From Lonicera japonica (lineage: Eukaryota; Streptophyta; Magnoliopsida; Dipsacales; Caprifoliaceae), in contig CM038469.1 in the NCBI GenBank assembly GCA_021464415.1, forward strand, positions 21,595,901 through 21,659,900: a DNA stretch of 64,000 bases, in the 5' to 3' direction. Below are positions 9,618-21,477 of the stretch, in pieces. A program made the position numbers and the translations under genes. Each line of letters starts with the position of its first letter. The stretch's first letter is position 1. The notes below the pieces were generated by a model. The model saw only the letters and a list, made by a program, of their open reading frames with translations, was not told where the DNA came from and did no database searches.

Positions 9618-10085
9618 TATAACTACTCGAGTTTTCCCCTAAAATAGCTAACCTAATTTGTAGATTAGGGTCATTATTCCCACGTACACATTAAGGACCT
9701 TACCATTATGCTATTGATGTGAGATATTTTAGATCGTTACAATCTTTCCTCGTTAAATCCCAGACGTCCTTATCAGGTTAGGGTCACACACAAACAATCT
9801 CGACTATAGCTAGCTGTATCTAGTGATTCCGGCTCGCCGTCAGCCGTAGAACACAACCTACAATATCCACATATCATGTGGTAGTGGTTATGGGTTTACT
9901 CTGATACCATTTGTAACCGCCTGGGGTTTCCCTTCAAATAACTAGCCAATGCTGCAATTTTAGGATCATGGCACTCACATATGTACAAAGGACCTTCCCA
10001 TGCACTATCAATTTGGGATATTTTGGGTCATTAAAACCTTCTCCTGTTAAACCCCTGACATTCTCATTAGGCTGGGATCACACAC
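9618..10085 (-). mobile_element. TRIM-like miniature LTR element (candidate)
   Basis: Two diverged direct copies, about 9618-9783 and 9912-10085, share the order CCCCTAAAATAGCTA / GGACCTT / GATATTTT / GGTCACACACAAA. They are about 130 bases apart. CTCTGATACCA, the reverse complement of a TGGTATCAGAG primer site, sits just left of the right copy, which starts TGTAACCGCC. LTR copy, primer site, short non-coding centre and LTR copy is the plan of a TRIM element on the minus strand. The copies are old, their outer limits are uncertain, and no polypurine tract is clear. Confidence 0.4.
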
Positions 10086-10089
10086 AAAT

Positions 10090-11537
10090 TGTGATTCCCC
10101 AAATCCCGTTATGAGATTTTCACCTCTGGGACCCGATTAATCAAGGATACCGTGCGCAACAGCGGGTTTAGAATATAAAAATCATAACTTTTAAAACATT
10201 CTTCAATTAAAATAAGACCGATATGAATACTTGTTTTAGAAAATTTTGGCATGTGAAGTTCGTTTTATTAACAAACCACGCTGTCACGTTTAAAATCATT
10301 ACATTACATACCAATAACATCATATCCAACCACATTTTAAATCTACTCCAAATATAAGAAAACCTTTTATACAAGTTTACTAAGAATATCTTTTATACAT
10401 AAAAACCAATGTTCATTTACAATATAGCAAATAAAATGACTTTACAAAGTTGTCCTTCTCCTAAAGGACTATAAAATGGTCTGTGGCAATCAGAGGCTTC
10501 TATACGCAAGTAATACACTCCAATCCCCGAGGCCTATCCTACAAAATTGTTTAAAAATGGGAGTGAACCAAAACCGAGCTCAGTGGGAACTATATAAGTT
10601 TTATATAGAAAATACACGTTGCAACCAAACACGCGTGTGAATTGTAATAAAACATAATTTGTACTTGCAACAGTGAAAGTAGTGCAATGCAAATGACCCA
10701 CAGCATGCAAAACCTCATCACTAGGATACCCATCCTAGCAACCAGAAGCCACTTAATCCCTTATATGGATTATACTTAATGAACTTATAGCGTAGCAGGT
10801 AATCTAACCAACGGGCTTTACTTAACTGATATCATTTGCTTCCTATGGTTCGTTATGCCATGGTGTTCATTGCTTTCCACTTTAATTATAATTTGACAAC
10901 TCGTTCATGTCTACAAAACTTCTCATTAAGTATTGCAACTTAGATTTTGGCATGTCGTCAAGTCACCTTCTAGAATACTAATTCACATTGACAAGGCTCC
11001 TTATTTAGTATTTCAATATGAATATTAGTACATTATGCAATTGAGCCACTATTCCAACTCATTAATAATCTACTCAAGTTATCTTGTATAGCATAGCCAC
11101 TTTAATAGTCAATTATGTGTGCATACAATGCACCCCGGCCCTGTACCTCAAAAGGCCACACAAGTCAACCATAATCACGTAAGTCAACAACAATGTCATA
11201 TAAAGCGTTTGGATTAGCAACTAGAGATATTATAGCAACAATAATAAGAAAGTAAGGGTCAACATCTTCATATCTCTAGTATAAAGTCTCAAGCTTACAC
11301 CCTGCAGTCACTACGCTTAGAGCATCGGTTACCGAAGGACACGAAGCTCTAAACTAATCGGGTCTCCTCTAGGTGAGCAAACTGCCCTGGGACTTGGTCT
11401 TAACTTATAATTCATTTGGAGTTAAACCCACGTAAGACATTTTTTTCAAGGACTACACTCCAATTAGTTAACAAGGAGAACACCCGTACAAGCAAGTTCC
11501 TCAAAGGATGGAACTGCCTTAGGTTCTTTTGCCCATA
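10090..11537 (-). mobile_element. LTR-retrotransposon debris starting with an LTR end (family D)
   Basis: TGTGATTCCCCAAATCCC at 10090, with GGGACCCGATTAATCA and GCAACAGCGGGTTTAG behind it, matches the reversed end of the LTR at 45060-45963 and, more distantly, the LTR starts at 12589 and 19381. It is read as a minus-strand LTR. Text such as GAGCTCAGTGGGAACTATAT near 10576 is shared with the same family. The far end cannot be set. There is no coding sequence. Confidence 0.55.
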
Positions 11538-13770
11538 ACACAGATGTACTGGATACAAGGGTCACTAAATGGGTTCTCATTCCCAATTGAACTTACTCAG
11601 CTATCAAAATGAGAATTCGATTCCAAAATAAGCATATTATATACTTTACCCTAGACAGGAACACCTTCAACCGCCATTCATGAAAGAAAATATATAAAGT
11701 ATGTCTTACCACGGTCATATGCCTCTTACTGTAAAGAATAGCACAGTTACAAGCACATACGAGGTATCGACATCCATAAGAAAATCGAAGCATTCATTCA
11801 CATCGAATCTAGATTCATGAGATAGAATATATGCATATGCATGACTAAACTTGGTCATTCTCATTTATTCCACATCAATTTTCAAGAAAAAATTTCTCAT
11901 TATCCCATTGTAAAGTAGTCACCCTACAAAGGAGGTCTCTCAGACAAGATGATTTCTGGAACAATATAAAAGTTTACTTGTATCAGAGTAGCCAATTTAG
12001 AAATAATCCTCATATTCCCTTTCTCGTAACTAGACTTACAAGCTCAAACGCGGTCGTAAGGTTATAGAGGAATGGTCATCCACGTACTAGGTTCACCCCT
12101 CAAGAAAAACGAGGAATAAGCAATGGGGTAAACATAAGGAATGGGACTTTAGCAGCCACTCTCCTACAAGTATGCCACGTTCTAACCTTGGTCAGCAATA
12201 GTGGACTGGTGATTTATAAGATAGTTAACCATTGGCCGGCGGCTGACTATAACATAATCCAACAGTCGCCATTTGCTCACTTAGTGGCAGAACTAATCCC
12301 GAACACAAATCGTATATGTGAAACAGGCAATATAGGAGCCAATGACTGAAATAATTTACGAAAGAGGTTAAAAGAATTAAGCTAGAAATTTGTGAATGGA
12401 TGTAGCCAAGAGAAGCCACATCTCATTTCACAATTCTCCCATTTTTCAAAAATCCTAACGGTAGAATCCTATTGCACGAGAGCGTATCGACTTCTTTGAG
12501 GGACATCACAACTGTTCACCTTATTAATCTAGGATCTACCCATGAATCCCGCGAGGAAAACACCAAACCTATACCTCTAATACCAACTTGTGACGCCTCG
12601 AAATCTCGTTTAGAAGAATTAACCTCCGAGACTCGGTTAATCACAGTGTCGTATGCGATGACGGGTGTTATAGCATTGAATTTAGAACTTACATAAATGA
12701 AAACGTCAAAATAAAGCCATGATTTCTGAAAATTTTGGCATGTGGAGTTTGTACTATCAATATAACCAAAACCTGTCAAATCGTACACAAGTTTAACTAA
12801 AATCATATCTCCACATATTAAGATTATTTGTCAAATTACATACAATATCCCAATACAAGGTAATTCCTCTAGCGAGGTTTCAATCTCATAAACTTTACAT
12901 ACATGGCTTAAGAATATACACAAAATAGTATAATTGTTCTAAGGAACAAGGTACAAGTCGTTTTCCAAACGACTGTGGTAATCCGACCATCAGAGCTATC
13001 TAGACCTCGTAGGCACACCGTCCCCCGATAGATACCTGCAAAACCTGGTTTGAAAAATGGGAGTGAGCCAAACGGGCTCAGTGGGATCTATATGGGTTTT
13101 TGTATAAATATAGGTTAGAAAAACTATACATGCCATGCTATGCGTTAATATGAAAATAATTACTTTTAAGTAGTGCGCTTCGGTGTAAAGTCCACTTCTT
13201 ATAATATAAGATACTCTAGAAAATATAAATGTGTATATATATAAGCAAAGATATTCCACGATTAACCGAACTGTTGAAAATCTTTTGTGCCATGTATATA
13301 TATAATGTCCCCTTCCCCAAAGTATCAGAAAGGCAATATATATATCATCATACTCTATATATGCCACAATACCGCGACCAGATCTATCACATCGATCATA
13401 TATATATGTCACGTCTAGGATTTTCATAATGTGTGCACATGGATCGCGATCAAACTCAGTTTCTTCTACCCCTAAGCCAGGGACCAGCTACCGGGTCCAC
13501 CTAGCCAGAAAATGCCCCCAAGGCAATAATATAAACTCACGTAGCCACCAAGGTTATACGCTACAGGGTGATAACCAATCTCTACTTGGTACGAACAGCG
13601 TGGCCATCCGATAATCAATCTTAACAATATCTAAAGAATAATAACTCATCAAATCAATGAAATCATAAGAACATAGAATTCAACATATGTAGATATGTAT
13701 TTACGTATATTCCAGATGTATTTGAATAACTCGTATATATATCTACTCCAATTATGTATACATATGCATA
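11538..13770 (-). repeat. 2.2-kb direct duplication, copy A (primer site and LTR part of a minus-strand element)
   Basis: The segment matches 18348-20565 closely throughout. It holds the internal non-coding end of a minus-strand LTR element, a reversed primer site CCTCTAATACCA (12574-12585), and from 12589 an LTR starting TGTGACGCC. Both copies contain the same TATA-rich LTR text (ATATATATATAA...). Copy A continues uninterrupted to the right, while copy B is cut by the Tat/Ogre LTR. These may be two insertions of one family or a segmental duplication. No protein is encoded. Confidence 0.8.
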
Positions 13771-16700
13771 TTATAAATATCATGAATTTGGGAGGTACTA
13801 TAAGATTTTTGGCACCAAAGCCAAATATAATCTAGTTTTCATAGTGTATAAGTTCTATATAGACCTCCCCTTAAGACCATAATACTTTGTTTATACATTA
13901 GAGCCTTATAATCATGCCCAGCATAGTTACGGACTGGCCAAATAATTAATAAAACACATAAATTATAAACTAGCAGCCGAAGCACAACAACAATATCACA
14001 TATTTCAGTAATCAAGGCCAAATCATACTTTTAAAACCATGTATAGCATCGTAAGTACGCGTACGATAGCGTACACTTCACAATCATACCTGTATATATG
14101 GGTTTTATACCAATCTTTAGGAAATTAAAGTAGAAATTGGGGTTTCTTGTATAATCCATTATTTAAACTCATATTAAATCCAAATTAAGCAAAAAAAATT
14201 AGAAAAATCAACCCGAACCCCATAAATATGCAATTTTCTTAGAAAAAACCTAGGTTTGGTTTGATTTGGAACAAATATATTATAAGAACTTAAAACTAAG
14301 ATTTAATACTATTGTTCCCACCTATTGAGCGTTAATCCCTCGAAGAATCATAGCGGAATCGAGCCGGAGAAGCTCCAAGTCTAAAACCCCCAAAATTTTC
14401 TTTAAAGCCCTAGCTATGGTGGATGGAGGTGGAGAAGAAGAGGAAGATGGTGATGATAATGGTGTGGGTTAGGTGTGGAATAGCGAACCTTGAGTGATCC
14501 CTCATAACCTCTAAGATGGCCCCCCACTTCTCTCTTTAGAGCTTTCAAGGGTTTGTGTAACAAATAATCTTATCAAATGATAAAGAAGAAAGACCACATA
14601 ACTAAAGTTATCTAACTCATTCTCTCTCATAAGCCACAAACTCTTTAAGAGTTTCCATGGAAGGAGATACTGACCAAACACGAGCGCTTTCCACCAACTG
14701 ATATACATAAATGAAGTAGTGAAAGATAGAACTTTCCTTTTACATCATGTCTCTTTCATCCATCTTATCGAGCAATGCAACCATCTTATCTTCACCAATC
14801 CGGTTTCTAACCACTACGTTCTTCGACTCAATATAGGCACTATGCTCAAGATCCACCTCTTAATGGCTTTAGAAGTTTCTAACTCAAGAAACTTGGGATG
14901 ATCATATTAAAATACGGGGTGATTTCAATTCCATATCAAGAGATTAAGTTAATAATTCTAAAAAATGATTCTTAGGTGACACTAAGTTTGGAATATAGAA
15001 GGGCTTTCAGTGTCTCACTACTCACGAAGAGGTACCATCTTCAAGGAATCAAAGAATGAATGAAAGGTCCAAAATGAAGTGTCAGGCCTATTTTACGGTA
15101 TCTAGGTAGCCTTTCTCTCCTAATCGGATTACGATGGTAATGGTGTTACATAACCTGTAAATGGAAAGCTCTACTAAAAATTTTGGAACACTGAACCAAA
15201 TCATTAGCGTTTGAATGCGGACAATATACTTAGTACTCTAATTTGAAAGCTGGCCTGAGTTCTATTTCCATATAATCGGAAGGAAGGAATATAAGTCAAT
15301 CTCCCAAAATCTAAATAAAAGCAATTCTCAATTTGGTTCAGATAACTATGGTGTTATCTAGCCAGTAGATAGATAGCTCCACTAGAGGTTAGAGGCACCG
15401 GACCAAAATCATTAACGTTTGAGTATGGAAATCAAATTTCGTACCCTGCTTTGAAATTTTGAACTAGATTCCAATTCCACCTAATCAGAACAAGCAGATG
15501 AGTAAAAATGCATAGATCGATTTCCAAAAGCTGAATCAAATAACTCACATAATTTAGATCTAAAATTCTTGGAAGGTCGTTTCAAAATATAAGAGGTAGT
15601 TATACTAACGAATGCATTCCTTTCCCCAAATGGCTTTTCTTAGCTTAAACGAATTCCTGAACTAAGAATGAAATTTCTATGGACGTCGCGTAAACTTCAG
15701 ACTAAGAGGATAGGCTCACCGAGAGTTCATTAAATCATAGAGACTGCTTGAAGTCCTCTTAGCTATATACACTATATACACTATCCCCGATTACTCCACT
15801 AGTAACCCAAGATGCGAAGCATCGCAACACACAGGCATGAATCGACTGACATGGTATGAATAATGCTTATTCGAACTGTAAGGATTTCCTAATAATGCAT
15901 CTGTAATGCATAGTATCTCCAATAAAAGAAATTTATAGGATCTTACCTTGTCTCCCATTAACAGGCAATGGACATACATCTTTGGAAAATCCCTTAGGGA
16001 ATCCACTATGCATAGAGCGAAAGTGATAGACTTATTGTAGGCTAGCATGATCTTAGGAGAGTTCATACTCCCCCAAGGGTGTAATTCATGCCTGATAGAA
16101 TGATTCAGACAATTTTCCCCTGAGCTAGAACAAACTTTGACACACATATATTTAAGTGTAAGGCAAAAAGTAAATGGCGGTGGAAATAAGGCTTACTTTC
16201 CTTAATCGAGTGTCAACTCCCCTCCTTAAAAGGTTTGCCAGAGATCGGTATCAATAAGGCTTGAATTCGGAGTACTGCTTCAAATCCCAAGCTAGAATTA
16301 AGAGGGGAATAGGAAAGTCTCAAGCTTAAAATGCTTACCTCATCATCACCTGAATTCTTGAAATGGAGTAGGAGAAATTCTCACCAAAACACTCATTCAG
16401 AACTTAAAATATGACTTTTTACTTCCGACTTCTCCTTTAGTGAAAACTCGTTATACAACTAGTAGACACATCACTCTAGTTAGATGTCTACATAGGAGGG
16501 TGGAAATGATTTCTCAAAAGTTCTTATCTTACAGAAGCTAACTCAATAAGGGTCAAGCAATGGTACACTTCGTGTCTCAGAGGTACTGCTCCTTTCTAAC
16601 ACGAAGAAAGTTCAAAAACCTAGTTCATTAAGTCATAATTAATAAGTCATTATGCTATTACTTACCAACTCGAATAAATCTCCTCAATCAAAATGAATGG

Positions 16701-17002
16701 AATCATTTTCAAGTTGACTGCATACCCAAATCTCCACTTAAGAAAGTAACAGGGGAAATGAAATAGAAAAACATTGAGTTCCACTAAGGGTTATATTCCA
16801 TTTTGCCATGAGATATAACTGTTAAGCAAATACCCTTCCTCAAGATTTACCAGGGAATTCACTTTTAATCCCTTTACAAACTGAATTCTCAAAGTCCAGA
16901 TGCAATATACTTAAAAAATGTAAGAAGCTTACAAAAGGACTAGTCATTTTAACCTTGAATCGTCAAGTCATCGAGCTTTCTCCGCATTACTCTGATAGGC
17001 CC
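13771..17002 (-). other. Non-coding retroelement DNA
   Basis: This continues the LTR of copy A and adds further internal non-coding DNA of related elements. No gag or pol motif is found. A 118-codon minus frame at 15791-16147 shows no known domain. The purine-rich text GGTGGAGAAGAAGAGGAAGATGGTGATGATAATGG (14428-14462, in short repeats) is the only notable composition change. It is probably a large non-autonomous LTR element. Confidence 0.45.
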
Positions 17003-18191
17003 TGTGAGAATCCAGACCCATACCCCCGAGAGAGGGAATCCTCCATTCTCGGTTTACTTGAAAACGTGTTTTGTAGAGTCGCCAGTTTGTTTTACAAGAA
17101 AACAAACAAAATGTCGCACGAAGGACAATTCGAAAATGAACTATCTTTCATACGTTTAAAACCAGAGATTTATATTGAAAATTTACTTTGCTAGGGTTCG
17201 GGAACTACGTTACGAATTGGAAAGGTGTTAGGCACCCAATTCGCCCTTTCGGTCTCTTAATGGATCATGTATCTAATTCCTATTTTAGATATCTTGCAAG
17301 TAGTTCGAATTGTTTTCAGAATAATCCTTTACGGATAAATTTAGTTTAAAACAATATTTTTGAAATCAGACTCGAGCTTTGCGAGCGCCTACGTATTCAT
17401 TCGTAGAATGAAATCAGAGTCTCGTAGTTCCTTTCTTTGGAAACTATTTTTGTATTTTTGTTTTGTTTTGAAAACGTGTGAAAACGGATTTTAGATTTCT
17501 TGTAAAACTTAGAAAGGATTTATTTGAAATCAATGAACTTCCTTGCAAGTTATCTAATTTTCTGTATTAAAAAATGAATACTTAAATGCGATATTGAAAT
17601 TAAGAAAGGTTGTAGATAGACGTACCTGATGCGCTTGCCGAAGAAATGAGAGCCTTGCCTTGTTGCCTTGCTTGCTTCCTTCTCTCTCTAGAACTTTCTC
17701 TCTCAAGATTTTCTCTTTCTAAAAACTCTCTCTCAGAAATTCTCTCTCGGAAACTTTCTCTCAGAATTTCTCTAAAATGACTCTCTAACAATTTTGACAG
17801 AGTTCCTACTTACTAAAAACACTATTGAGTGTTGATGTCTAAAATGAGAGCCCAAAGGTCCTATTTATAGGGAAAAATCCGCCAAAAATGCTCCAAAAGA
17901 GGCCAACCGCAGGGGGTAGCCGCATGGCGTGCGACTAGGGCGTGCCAACCGTACGGTTGGTAGGTAGCCGTACGGTTGGGTGTGCGACAGGCGGCGGTTG
18001 GGGTAGCCGCATGGCGTGCGACAGGTCGATCCCCGTCCTGGTAAGCGAAGTGGCAACAAGGTTGTGGTTAATTCCTAACGCGCTCGAAAATCAGGGTTTT
18101 TCCTAACAGTCTCTTGTATGCATGATGACTCAAGACTTGATGCAGAATGCTTATTAGGTTCACACGAGAGTCGCGGATTGGGGTGTTCACA
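17003..18191 (-). mobile_element. Solo LTR of element family B with 5-bp target duplication
   Basis: The unit starts TGTGAGAATCC and ends GGGGTGTTCACA (1189 bp). It is flanked by the same five bases, GGCCC, at 16998-17002 and 18192-18196. This is the signature of a complete LTR retrotransposon insertion later reduced to a single LTR by recombination between its LTRs. Orientation is minus, judged from the related LTR at 27011-28181 and from the reversed TATA box CTATTTATAG (17861-17870). Upstream of that TATA (in LTR sense) lie GGTAGCCGCA words and the palindrome CCAACCGTACGGTTGG. The short flank 18197-18347 has no gene. Confidence 0.9.
17945..17979. promoter_or_regulatory. Palindromes in the solo LTR promoter
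   Basis: CCAACCGTACGGTTGG (17945-17960) is a perfect 16-bp palindrome, and AGCCGTACGGTTGG follows within a few bases. They lie roughly 75-110 bases upstream of the minus-strand TATA box at 17861-17870. The same words recur before the antisense gene of element B at 30109-30166, which suggests a binding site for a dimeric transcription factor. Confidence 0.65.
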
Positions 18192-18347
18192 GGCCCCCCT
18201 AACGAAGATGGAATATAATTGTACTTTAGACAAATTAGTGTGGGTTCCTTATTGCGAAAGAAGAATGAGTCTGCAGCTAGTAAGGGTAAGATGCCTTACG
18301 GATACCATTGAATGATTATCTCCCATCACTTTAGGGAACAAGGCAGA

Positions 18348-20565
18348 ACACAGATGTACTGGATACAAGGGTCACTAAACGGGTTCTCATTCCCAATTGA
18401 ACTTACTCGGCTATCAAAATGAGAATTCGATTCTAAAATAAGCATATTCTATGCTTTACCTTAGACAAGAACACCTTAAACCTCCATTCTTGAAAGAAAA
18501 TATATAAAGTATGTCTTACCACGGTCATATGCCTCTTACTCCAAAGAATAGCATAGCTGCAAGCACTTACGAGGTATCGACATTCGTAAGAAAGTCAAAG
18601 CATTCATTCACATCGAATCTAGATTCATGAGATAGAATATATGCATATGCATGACTAAACTTGGTCATTCTCAATTATTCCACATCGATTTTCAAGAAAA
18701 AAAATTCACACTATCCCATTGTAAAGTAGTCATCCTACAACAGAGGTCTCTTAGACAAGATGATTTCTAGAACAATATAAAAGTTTACTCGTATCAGAGT
18801 AGCCAATTTAGAAATAATTCTCATATTCCCTTTCTCATAACTAGACTTACAAGCTCGAACGAGGTCATACGGTTACAGAGAAACGATCATCCACGTACTA
18901 GGTTCACCCCTCAAGAAAAACGAGGAAGAAGCAATCGGACTTTAGCACCCACTCTCCTACGAGTATGCCACGTTCTAACCTTGGTCAGCAATAGTGGACT
19001 GGTGATTTATAAGATAGTTAACCGTTGGCTGGTGGCTGACTATAACATAATCGACAAGTCTCCTTTTGCTCACTTAGTGGCAGAACTAATCCCGAACACA
19101 AATCGTATATGTGAAACAGGCAATATAGGAGCCAATGACTGACATAATTTACAAAAGAGGTCAAAAGACTTAAGCTAGAACTTTGTGAATGGATGTAGCC
19201 AAGACAAGCCACATCTCCTTTCACAATTCTCCCATTTTCCAAAAATCTTGACGGTAGAATCCTAATGCACAAGAGCGTATCGACTTCTTTGAGGGACACC
19301 ACAACTGTTCACCTTCTTAATCTAGGATCTACCTATAATCCTGCGAGCAAAAAATAAAACCTATACCTCTGATACCAACTTATGATGTACCAAAATCCCG
19401 TTTAGAAGAATTAACCTCCGAAACTCGGTTAATCATGGTGTCGTACGCGGCAACGGGTGTTATAGCATATAATTTAGAACTTACATAAATGAAAACGTTA
19501 AATAAAGCCATGATTTATGAAAATTTTGGCATGTGGAGTTTTTACTATCAATATAACCAAAACCTATCAAACCGTACACAAGTTTAACTAAAATCATATC
19601 TCCACATATAAGGATTATTTGTTAAATTACATACAATATCCCAATACAAGGTAACTCCTCTAGCGAGGTTTCAATCTCATAAACTTTACATAGATGGCTT
19701 AAGAATATACACAAAATAGTATAATTGTTCTAAGGAACATGGTACAAGTCGTTTCCTAAACGACTGTAGTAATCCGACCATCAGAGATATCTAGACCTCG
19801 TAGGCAAACCGTCCCCCGATAGATACCTGCAAAACCTGGTTTGAAAAATGGGAGTGAGCCAAACATGCTCAGTGGGATCTATAAGGGTTTTTTTATAAAT
19901 ATAGGTCTGAAAACTATGCATGCCATGCTATGCGTTAATATGAAAATAATTACTTTTAAGTAGTGCGCTTCGGTGTGAAGTCCACTTCTTATAATATATG
20001 ATACTTTAGTAAATATAGATGTGTATATATATAAGCAAATATATTCCCTGATTAACCGAAGCGTTTAAAATATTTCGTGCCATGTATATATATAACGTCC
20101 CCTGCCCCAAAGTATCAAAAAGGCAATATATATATCATCATACTCTATATATGCCAGAACAACACGACAAGATCTATCACATCGATCATATATATATTTC
20201 ACGTCTAGGATTTCCATTACGTGCGCACACGAATCGCGATCAAAGTCGGTTTCTTTTATCCTTAAGGCAGGGACCACCTACCGGGTCCACGTAGACGGAA
20301 AATGCCACCAAGGCAATAATATAAACTCACGTAGCCACCAAGGCTATAAGCTACAAGGTGATAACCAATCTCTACCTGGTACGAATAGTGTGGCCATCCG
20401 GTAATAAATCTGAACAATATCTAAAGAATAATAACTCATCAAATCAATGAAATCATAAGAACATAGAATTCAACATATGTAGATATGTATTTACATATAT
20501 TCCAGATGTATTTGTATAACTCATATTATGTATACATATACATATACATATGCATTTGTATAACA
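18348..20565 (-). repeat. 2.2-kb direct duplication, copy B (truncated by the Tat/Ogre LTR)
   Basis: This is the near-identical counterpart of 11538-13770, with a reversed primer site CCTCTGATACCA at 19366-19377 and the LTR start near 19381. Its right part ends abruptly where the Tat/Ogre LTR begins at about 20573. Microsatellite-like ATACATATACAT text marks the junction. Confidence 0.8.
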
Positions 20566-20572
20566 CATCAGA

Positions 20573-21477
20573 CACGTCGTAGTCTAAAAAGACAAGATAT
20601 GTTGATTTTAATTCTTAGATAAGTTTTATAAGTCCGAGTTTTGAAAACAGGATTTTATCCGGATGATGATGTACTTGTTCTTCTGATTTTGCAAACGATT
20701 TTATCAGGGTCTTTTTGTTTTGAAAACAGTAGACTACTTTGTAATTTGGCAATAAGTTTATTCAAATAAAACATGGACAGGACAACAGAAGTAAAACAAG
20801 TACACAGATATATGATTTAAATACTAGAAGAGGTTTTGTTTACCTTCCCGACGAGAATAATAATAAGAAAGAAAATATAATGCGGCAGAGAGATCTCTGG
20901 CGATAATGATCTTTTCCTTCTTTAGATATTTCTGAGAATTCGATTCCAGAAACGGGACACGTCGAGTGTTGTGAATAGATTCAATAATTCCTCAGAAATA
21001 AGATTATAACAGAAAATACTTGACGAAAGACTAGAAAATCAGATATAAGCCAATAATTCTCCAATTCCAAGTTGTTGTCTTGAACCCTTGGGGGTGTTGG
21101 CCTATTTATAGTACTCGGGGAAGAATGTCGCGTAACATTTCTCCAAAAAAGGCAAGTGTCGCGCGACATGTTGACAAAATGTCGCGCGACATAAGGCTGA
21201 AGTGATGTCTCTGACAGACTGATGTGTCAGAGAGTGGATGGTCTGGGTCAAAGGGGTTTGTCGCGTGACACAGAGGAGATTTTCGTATGACATAGCAGTG
21301 ATTATCGCGTGACACACACTAATATGTCGCGCGACAATCCCACTTAAAAACAGGTTTGTTGGCTAACAAACCCTTTCGGGTTAGTTTCAGGTGCTCGGGT
21401 GGGTCCCAGACTCCAAAAATAGTACTTCTTGAAGGTCGTTAGAGTTCTTGCGGGGGTCACAGATCGGGGTGTCTACA
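20573..21477 (-). mobile_element. 3' LTR of element C, truncated
   Basis: The segment matches 41659-42562 closely and ends GGGGTGTCTACA, but lacks the outer ~640 bases present in the right LTR. It is followed by GACCCTCTCGACTC, whose reverse complement GAGTCGAGAGGGTC is the purine-rich primer tract expected next to a 3' LTR on the minus strand. Confidence 0.85.
21126..21336. promoter_or_regulatory. Seven TGTCGCGCGACA-type palindromes in the 3' LTR
   Basis: Copies start at 21126, 21157, 21180, 21259, 21281, 21303 and 21325. Those at 21157, 21180 and 21325 are perfect. The others differ mainly by C-to-T or G-to-A changes. The cluster lies upstream of the LTR TATA box (minus strand, reversed copy near 21105-21112, CTATTTATAG). 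Confidence 0.8.

Noticed and set aside
15791..16147. 118-codon minus frame
   Set aside because: It has no recognisable domain and lies in non-coding retroelement DNA. Kept only as a remark.
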